Shown: positions 8,015 to 11,531 of the stretch, piece after piece
How the letters are laid out: every line of letters starts with the position of its first letter
Numbering within the stretch: the stretch's first letter is position 1
DNA from: Actinomycetota bacterium
GTDB lineage: Bacteria > Actinomycetota > Acidimicrobiia > Acidimicrobiales > Poriferisodaliceae
DNA: 11,531 bases
NCBI GenBank assembly: GCA_002731665.1
Contig: PCCJ01000077.1
Coordinates: 1 to 11,531, forward strand
Reading direction: 5' to 3'
The notes under the pieces: model-generated
What the model was told of the DNA's origin: nothing
The model's input: only the letters and a program-made list of their open reading frames with translations
Database searches by the model: none
Program-made: the position numbers and the translations under genes

Positions 8015-9100
8015 TTATAATGGTCCAGTGACAGTACCCGAATCAGGCACTGAACTGGCATCTAATGTTACATAAGGGCCAATCCGGCAGTCGTCTCCAA
8101 TCGCGCTACTAGTAATTATGCTCTGCCAGACTCTGCAGCGATCACCAATACTTGAGTCGAATATCTGGACATCCGGGCCAATTTTCGCTTCAGCACCAAA
8201 AACCGAGTTTCCTTTCACTGAGCAGTTCTCCCGAAATATCACACCCTCAGCTATCTCAACGTTCGCATCGATTTGACATGTTTGCCAATCTAAAATTTCT
8301 ACCCCTTGGCTAGACCAGTATCGCTTAATTCGTTCTTGCATTTCTTTTTCGCATACAGCAAGTTGTATCTGATCGTTAACTCCAACAGCTTCGACCGGAT
8401 CATCAGCCGAAACTGCCAACACTGGGTATCCAGCTTCTTGAAGTAGCTCGATCACATCAGTTAAATAGAACTCGCCTTGGGAATTATTTGCCACAATCTT
8501 TTCTAAGACGTCTGGTAATAAGGTTCGCCTAAAACAATAAACCGAAGTGTTCACTTCTCGAACTTCTAGTTGTGATGGTAAAGCATCCTTATCTTCTACG
8601 ATTCGTATAACACGTCCTTTTGCATCGCGAATTATCCGCCCATAACCAGTCGGATCGTCGACTAGGGCGGTAAGAATCGTTGCCGCTGCCATATTGTTGT
8701 TGTGTACTTCAAGAAGTCTCTTCAGAGTTTCCGGTCGCAACAAGGGGGCATCCCCAGGCAGGACCAAGACGTTTTCATCTAGGTTTCCTTTTTCGATCGC
8801 TTCTAGACCCCCTAAACCCACCAATGTGGCATGCCCAGTTCCATTTTGAGTTACTTGCTCCACGAATTGTAATGAAGCCTGACCCGCCGACTCTTCATGG
8901 AGCTTTTCTGAAACTTCAAAAGCTTTATAGCCTACAACGGTAACTATCTCAGTCACGTTGATGTCTACGAGAGCACTAACTACGAATGACGTGAGTGGCT
9001 TTCCACACAACAGGTGCAGAGGTTTCGGAACCGAAGATTCCATCCTGGTCCCTTTTCCAGCCGCTAAAATAATGGCCGCCGTCTTTTCCCCTACAGGCAC
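8015..9100 (-). CDS. glmU: GlmU-type UDP-GlcNAc pyrophosphorylase lacking the acetyltransferase part
   Basis: A 361-residue protein; bifunctional GlmU is usually about 450-490. Residues 1-245 are a complete uridylyltransferase domain: LAAGKGTRM (12-20) with KPLHLL, QNGTGHA (85-91), LPGDAPLL (114-121) with the likely metal-binding Asp117, GYGRIIRD (152-159), EVNTSVYCF (182-190), EFYLTD (210-215) and VGVND (239-243). It would convert GlcNAc-1-phosphate and UTP to UDP-GlcNAc for peptidoglycan. Residues 272-345 give the first turns of a left-handed beta helix (for example AKIGPD, SSIGDR, SAIGDD), then the protein stops at GTVTGPL. The acetyl-CoA and active-site region, including the catalytic His, is absent, and only 29 bases separate the stop from prs, so no remnant follows. 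The GTG at 9100 has AAAGGA (9113-9108) 7 bases upstream. Whether it is a monofunctional enzyme or a relative with another sugar substrate is open. Confidence 0.88.
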   Translation of the reverse strand: MPVGEKTAAIILAAGKGTRMESSVPKPLHLLCGKPLTSFVVSALVDINVTEIVTVVGYKAFEVSEKLHEESAGQASLQFVEQVTQNGTGHATLVGLGGLEAIEKGNLDENVLVLPGDAPLLRPETLKRLLEVHNNNMAAATILTALVDDPTGYGRIIRDAKGRVIRIVEDKDALPSQLEVREVNTSVYCFRRTLLPDVLEKIVANNSQGEFYLTDVIELLQEAGYPVLAVSADDPVEAVGVNDQIQLAVCEKEMQERIKRYWSSQGVEILDWQTCQIDANVEIAEGVIFRENCSVKGNSVFGAEAKIGPDVQIFDSSIGDRCRVWQSIITSSAIGDDCRIGPYVTLDASSVPDSGTVTGPL

Positions 9101-9123
9101 AAGTTAGTCCTTTGGTCAACATG

Positions 9124-9163
9124 TTCTAGAACCGAAGGCTTTAGCGTCTTCCTTTCTAGAACC
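9124..9163. repeat. Two direct copies of TTCTAGAACC, each containing the palindrome TTCTAGAA
   Basis: TTCTAGAACC occurs at 9124-9133 and again at 9154-9163, exactly 30 bases apart, close to three helical turns. Each copy contains the 8-bp palindrome TTCTAGAA. Both lie within 65 bases upstream of the glmU start. This could be a pair of operator-like half sites or chance; no known regulator motif is recognised. Confidence 0.5.
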
Positions 9164-9176
9164 TGGGTCTAGAAAG
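9152..9176 (-). repeat. Perfect 9-bp inverted repeat (hairpin) between tRNA-Gln and glmU
   Basis: CTTTCTAGA at 9152-9160 pairs perfectly with TCTAGAAAG at 9168-9176 around a 7-base loop. In the minus-strand transcript the hairpin lies about 27 bases after the tRNA-Gln 3' end and 51 bases before the glmU start. No U-tract follows it, so it is not a standard intrinsic terminator. It might be a processing or stability element, or an operator at the DNA level. Confidence 0.55.
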
Positions 9177-9203
9177 CTCTCGCCGCATTGGGCGCCTCAC
9201 TTG

Positions 9204-9275
9204 TTCGGGGAGGAGGGCTCGAACCTCCGTTGACTGGACCAAAACCAGTTGTCCTACCAGCTGAACGATCCCCGA
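9204..9275 (-). tRNA. tRNA-Gln, anticodon UUG
   Basis: A complete 72-nt cloverleaf. The acceptor stem pairs TCGGGGA (9275-9269) with TCCCCGA (9211-9205) over all 7 bases, followed by discriminator A at 9204. The D-arm is GTTC/GGAC. The anticodon stem ACTGG/CCAGT carries the loop TTTTGGT, giving anticodon TTG (reads CAA, and CAG by wobble). The T-arm is GGAGG/CCTCC with loop TTCGAGC. The U1-A72 pair is typical of bacterial tRNA-Gln. CCA is not encoded (the next bases are CAA), so it must be added by nucleotidyltransferase. It lies 103 bases upstream of glmU on the same strand. Confidence 0.96.
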
Positions 9276-9349
9276 CCGATCGGGCCTTTTCGAGCCCTTT
9301 ACTTTCTCTAACATCTTAACGACCAAAACCGCAGAAAAACGCTCTTAAG

Positions 9350-9378
9350 TTGGAACCTGGCATTTAGTCCGATACTGT
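9350..9378 (+). promoter_or_regulatory. Candidate promoter for the bS22-like gene
   Basis: TTGGAA at 9350-9355 (4 of 6 matches to TTGACA) and TACTGT at 9373-9378 (fits TANNNT) are separated by 17 bases. Transcription would start about 4-10 bases after the -10, only a few bases from the ATG at 9389. No Shine-Dalgarno precedes that ATG, so a leaderless or nearly leaderless mRNA, common in Actinobacteria, would fit. The same 113-bp gap must also hold the tRNA-Gln promoter on the other strand, which I could not place convincingly. Confidence 0.4.
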
Positions 9379-9388
9379 CATCTTCCTC

Positions 9389-9484
9389 ATGGGATCCCTC
9401 GTAAAGAAACGCCGTAAACGTATGCGTAAGAAGAAGCACAAAAAAATGCTTCGTCGGACACGTTTCCAGCGGAACAAAAAATAA
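9389..9484 (+). CDS. Small basic ribosomal protein, mycobacterial bS22 / mS38 (AURKAIP1/COX24)-like
   Basis: A 31-residue protein that begins MGSLVKKRRKRM and continues with KKKHKKMLRRTRFQ, almost entirely Lys, Arg and a few hydrophobic residues. It closely matches, from memory, the 30-33 residue actinobacterial proteins annotated as AURKAIP1/COX24-domain, which were seen as bS22 in mycobacterial small ribosomal subunits near the decoding region and are related to mitochondrial mS38. The name bS22 is also used for the unrelated E. coli Sra. It should bind 16S rRNA. It is the only plus-strand gene here, convergent with ispE, whose stop lies 11 bases away. There is no Shine-Dalgarno before the ATG (TCATCTTCCTC), consistent with leaderless translation. 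Its size makes it easy to miss. Confidence 0.9.
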   Translation: MGSLVKKRRKRMRKKKHKKMLRRTRFQRNKK

Positions 9485-9495
9485 CAACTAAATAG

Positions 9496-10236
9496 CTAAC
9501 CAGAGAAGCCTCGTGCGATCGATTTCGTAGTAATTGCGCTAACTCCTTGGAAGGTCACATCTGAGTAGTGACCTTCTACGAACCAAGTGCCTCCGCTTCC
9601 AGCTAGGCGAGCTCGCTGGCCCGTAGAGAGGCTTAAAGCGTCGCGCCATTCAGCGAGCTTCGGGTATGCGTGAAGAGCAGCAGGTTCTAAATCGTTACCG
9701 TTTAAACCTTTTGGGCCGCCTAACTGATCCCAAGTTTTGTAAACAATTGGTGTGGAGACTCCAAATGGCGGAATCAAAAGCGTTAGATCCTGTTCCTTAT
9801 CCGGGAGAGGGTCAACAATTTCCCCTATTCCCTGAACTCGTGACCGCCCGCCAGCCAGACAAAAAACAACATCTGCCCCAAGAGCAAGTGCTGTCTTAGT
9901 ATTTTGATTACTACTCCAACGCAATATTGCTGCGGCATCGCTTGATCCTCCACCAAGCCCAGCACCTGCAGGGATGTGCTTCTCTAATTCTATTCCCGCA
10001 GTTTTTTTCACTGCTGCTAATGCTCTTGTAATCAAATTATCGTCATTTTCGGGAACGTTAAGACCAGACACCCCTGAAACAATTTTTAAATAGTTTCCTG
10101 CTCTGATCCTTATCAAGTCGCACAAGTCGATGCTAACCATTTCAGCATCAATCAGGTGATAACCATCTTCGCGAACACCCAGAATTGACAGCGAAAGCGT
10201 CAATTTTGCTGGCGCTACTAATTCGATGAGCTTCAT
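9496..10236 (-). CDS. ispE: 4-diphosphocytidyl-2-C-methyl-D-erythritol kinase
   Basis: A 246-residue GHMP-family kinase that phosphorylates CDP-methylerythritol at the 2-position in the MEP route to isoprenoids. Motif 1 reads APAKLTLSLSILG with the expected Lys, followed by REDGYHLI. Motif 2 is IPAGAGLGGGSSDAAA, the ATP-binding loop. LGADVVFCLAGG carries the expected catalytic Asp, and motif 3 is LAGSGGTWFV. Two oddities: the usual Asn after the motif 1 Lys (AK-[IL]-N) is Thr, and the protein is shorter than the usual 280-310 residues, mainly because the helical segment after motif 2 is cut to about SSNQNTK. The ATG at 10236 shares one base with the ksgA stop (TGATG); a GTG one codon earlier (10239) overlaps it as GTGA and is equally possible. 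The ksgA-ispE pair is conserved in Actinobacteria. Confidence 0.94.
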   Translation of the reverse strand: MKLIELVAPAKLTLSLSILGVREDGYHLIDAEMVSIDLCDLIRIRAGNYLKIVSGVSGLNVPENDDNLITRALAAVKKTAGIELEKHIPAGAGLGGGSSDAAAILRWSSNQNTKTALALGADVVFCLAGGRSRVQGIGEIVDPLPDKEQDLTLLIPPFGVSTPIVYKTWDQLGGPKGLNGNDLEPAALHAYPKLAEWRDALSLSTGQRARLAGSGGTWFVEGHYSDVTFQGVSAITTKSIARGFSG

Positions 10237-11057
10237 CACGTACCAGCCTGTAGGTTAGCTTCTGCGAAGCGAAGCCAAGCTTCTACATCTAATTCTTCGG
10301 GCCTTTGAGATGGTTTCACGCCAGAAATCGTGAAGCTCGCTGAAGTGGTTACCTCTATCAAACTTTTTCGGAGCATTTTTCGACGCTGACCGAATGATAG
10401 ACGCAAAAGTCGAATCATTTCTTCGGTTACTTCCGTTGATGTTTCCATCTGCTTATGCCGTTCAACCGCCACAAGTACAGAAGCGACTCGAGGTTTAGGG
10501 TAAAAAACAGACGGTGGCACCGATCCAACAACTGTAGCTTTTGCACGAAGAGCTACGCGAACTGAAACAGCACCATATGCGCTATCGCCAACTTTTGCAG
10601 CTATTCGTTCACCGGCTTCACGCTGCACCATTACTAACATGCGGTCAACGGATGGGACTTCGTCTAGCAGCTCAATGACTAACGACGTCGCAATGTTGTA
10701 CGGCAGATTCGCTACTAAATCCCACCCCTTTCCTGGGGCTAAATCCTGCCAATCAACGGTTCGTGCATCCGCATGGACAATGCGAGCGCCACCATTTAAA
10801 ACTTCAGTCAAAAGCGGTATCAATGCGCCATCTGTCTCAACGACTGAGACTTCTGCTCCAGTATCTATAAGAGCTAAAGTCAAAGAGCCTAAACCTGGCC
10901 CGATTTCTACAACACGACTATCTGATTTGATTTGCGCTAACCGAACAATTTTTTTTACAGTGTTTGGGTCAACCACAAAATTTTGACCCAAACTTTTCTT
11001 AGGCGCAATTCCTGCTTTTTCTAGAAGCCTTTTAACATCAACAATAGAGAGATTCAA
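10236..11057 (-). CDS. ksgA: 16S rRNA (adenine-N6,N6)-dimethyltransferase
   Basis: A 273-residue SAM-dependent enzyme that dimethylates the two adjacent adenines in helix 45 of 16S rRNA late in 30S assembly. Motifs in order: KKSLGQNFVVD near 20-30, the SAM-binding EIGPGLGSLTLAL (51-63), VVETD (72-76), HADA (95-98), the catalytic NLPYNIATS (117-125) and MVQREAGERIAA (143-154). The frame is open up to an ATG at 11132, but the TTG at 11057 is preferred: it overlaps the stop of the rpf-type gene as TTGA, has a perfect AGGTGA 4 bases upstream, and gives a normal-length N-terminus. The longer version would overlap the Rpf domain by some 80 bases. The C-terminal helical domain is complete. Confidence 0.96.
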   Translation of the reverse strand: MNLSIVDVKRLLEKAGIAPKKSLGQNFVVDPNTVKKIVRLAQIKSDSRVVEIGPGLGSLTLALIDTGAEVSVVETDGALIPLLTEVLNGGARIVHADARTVDWQDLAPGKGWDLVANLPYNIATSLVIELLDEVPSVDRMLVMVQREAGERIAAKVGDSAYGAVSVRVALRAKATVVGSVPPSVFYPKPRVASVLVAVERHKQMETSTEVTEEMIRLLRLSFGQRRKMLRKSLIEVTTSASFTISGVKPSQRPEELDVEAWLRFAEANLQAGT

Positions 11058-11531
11058 GAGATCACCTGCCAACGAGACCAGCCGAACTTTGATCGACACC
11101 CCGGCCATGGCTGCCATCCCTGTGTCTCCCACAAGAGATTAGCTCGATAGATTTGTTCCATTCGACTGCTTACAGATGGGCTGGCTAGTCCGCCGACGTA
11201 TCTCCAAGTAGAAAGCGAAAACTGTAGGCCGCCGAAATAACCGTTACCAGTATCAATTTCCCAATTTTGACCTGATTCACATGAGGCTAACTCATCCCAC
11301 ATATCGATAGATGGCCAACTAGGTAGATAGATCTCATCCCATATATGAGCTTTCGTTACCTCGTCTTCAATTAACGCTTCTTCTTGCGAGCCTGGAGAAC
11401 GCGACTCGGAGTCAATTTCTATTTCGTCGGACTTCTCTTCAACCACAGTCGTCGAACTAGGAACAGCCCCTTCCACTTCCGACACAACCACAGTCGTCGA
11501 ACTAGGAACAGCCCCTTCCACTTCCGACACA
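11054..11531 (-). CDS. Rpf-domain (transglycosylase-like) cell-wall protein, C-terminal part
   Basis: Only the last 158 or so residues are in the window; the frame is open to the edge. Counting from 11530, residues 1-30 are two identical 15-residue repeats rich in Val, Ser and Thr, and 31-60 are an acidic linker. Residues 78-151 are a resuscitation-promoting-factor domain: WDELASCESGQNW with the catalytic Glu85, GNGYFGGLQFSLSTW, and WPGC with Cys145, the likely disulfide partner of Cys84. Rpf proteins are secreted, lysozyme-like peptidoglycan hydrolases that stimulate growth or regrowth of Actinobacteria. Position directly upstream of ksgA-ispE matches rpfB of mycobacteria, but the RpfB-type DUF348 and G5 domains and the export signal would be outside the window, so I do not assign rpfB. 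The stop overlaps the ksgA start as TTGA. Confidence 0.92.
   Translation of the reverse strand, partial: VSEVEGAVPSSTTVVVSEVEGAVPSSTTVVEEKSDEIEIDSESRSPGSQEEALIEDEVTKAHIWDEIYLPSWPSIDMWDELASCESGQNWEIDTGNGYFGGLQFSLSTWRYVGGLASPSVSSRMEQIYRANLLWETQGWQPWPGCRSKFGWSRWQVIS
11062..11067 (-). promoter_or_regulatory. Shine-Dalgarno AGGTGA for the ksgA TTG start
   Basis: On the minus strand AGGTGA is complementary to UCACCU of the 16S rRNA 3' end and lies 4 bases before the TTG at 11057. It is the main reason for choosing that start. It sits inside the last codons of the upstream gene, so the two genes are probably translationally coupled. Confidence 0.7.
11442..11531 (-). repeat. Two identical 45-bp tandem repeats in the Rpf-protein gene
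   Basis: Bases 11442-11486 and 11487-11531 are identical over all 45 positions. They encode two copies of the 15-residue unit SEVEGAVPSSTTVV plus one residue (Val between the copies, Glu after the second). The second copy ends exactly at the window edge, so the array may continue. Identity at synonymous sites suggests recent duplication or ongoing homogenisation. Confidence 0.95.

Noticed and set aside
9282..9297. GGGC...GCCC inverted repeat followed by T-rich sequence on the plus strand
   Set aside because: The stem is only 4 bp with an 8-base loop, and no plus-strand gene lies upstream to be terminated.
9433..9452. Inverted repeat GAAGCA...TGCTTC around an A-run in the bS22-like gene
   Set aside because: It is explained by the Lys-rich codons of the protein, and the stem is short.
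10639..10986. Plus-strand open frame of 115 codons inside ksgA
   Set aside because: It is a shadow of the SAM-binding core of KsgA on the other strand.
11058..11132. N-terminal extension of ksgA to the ATG at 11132
   Set aside because: It would overlap the end of the Rpf domain gene by about 80 bases, while TTG at 11057 has a perfect AGGTGA and gives a normal N-terminus.
1..11531. CRISPR array, IS element, prophage or defence island
   Set aside because: No spaced direct-repeat array, terminal inverted repeats, transposase, integrase or phage gene is visible; gene content is conserved core throughout.

Overview
The window looks like chromosomal core from a member of the Actinobacteria (Actinomycetota) with moderate GC content by eye, possibly an Acidimicrobiia-type lineage; the class is a guess. 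Evidence for the phylum: a resuscitation-promoting-factor (Rpf) domain just upstream of ksgA and ispE, a long CTC-type bL25 with an acidic tail, a 31-codon gene for the small basic ribosomal protein known as bS22 in mycobacteria (mS38/AURKAIP1-like), and a gene set matching the Mycobacterium tuberculosis rpfB-ksgA-ispE and glmU-prs-rplY-pth / mfd-mazG neighbourhood (from memory, not searched). No prophage, IS element, CRISPR array or other accessory island is visible.

Layout: every gene except one reads on the minus strand, so transcription runs from high to low coordinates. At the right edge is the C-terminal part of an Rpf-domain protein (11054-11531, partial), with two identical 45-bp repeats running into the window end. 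It overlaps ksgA (16S rRNA dimethyltransferase), which overlaps ispE (isoprenoid precursor kinase). Between ispE and the next block, 9389-9484 carries the only plus-strand gene, the bS22-like gene, convergent with ispE and divergent from tRNA-Gln(UUG) at 9204-9275. Then come glmU (8015-9100), prs (7002-7985), a 138-bp gap, rplY, pth, mfd, a parvulin/SurA-like lipoprotein, and a YabN-type methylase-MazG fusion. Another minus-strand reading frame probably starts at 42 and leaves the window.

How the genes fit together: Rpf and GlmU act at the two ends of peptidoglycan metabolism (wall cleavage, UDP-sugar precursor supply). Prs supplies PRPP, the parvulin-like lipoprotein probably helps fold exported proteins, and IspE feeds isoprenoid and lipid-carrier synthesis. 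KsgA, bL25, bS22, Pth and tRNA-Gln serve the ribosome and translation. Mfd and MazG are repair and nucleotide-sanitation functions. Many junctions overlap (rpf/ksgA, ksgA/ispE, pth/mfd, mfd/lipoprotein), and GTG or TTG starts are frequent, both consistent with translationally coupled operons.

Most of the window is ordinary housekeeping DNA. The points worth a second look are the GlmU that ends before its acetyltransferase active site, the lipoprotein with an EF-hand-like loop, the very small bS22 gene, the repeated TTCTAGAA palindromes and 9-bp hairpin between tRNA-Gln and glmU, and the identical tandem repeats in the Rpf protein. I see no convincing undescribed multi-gene system.
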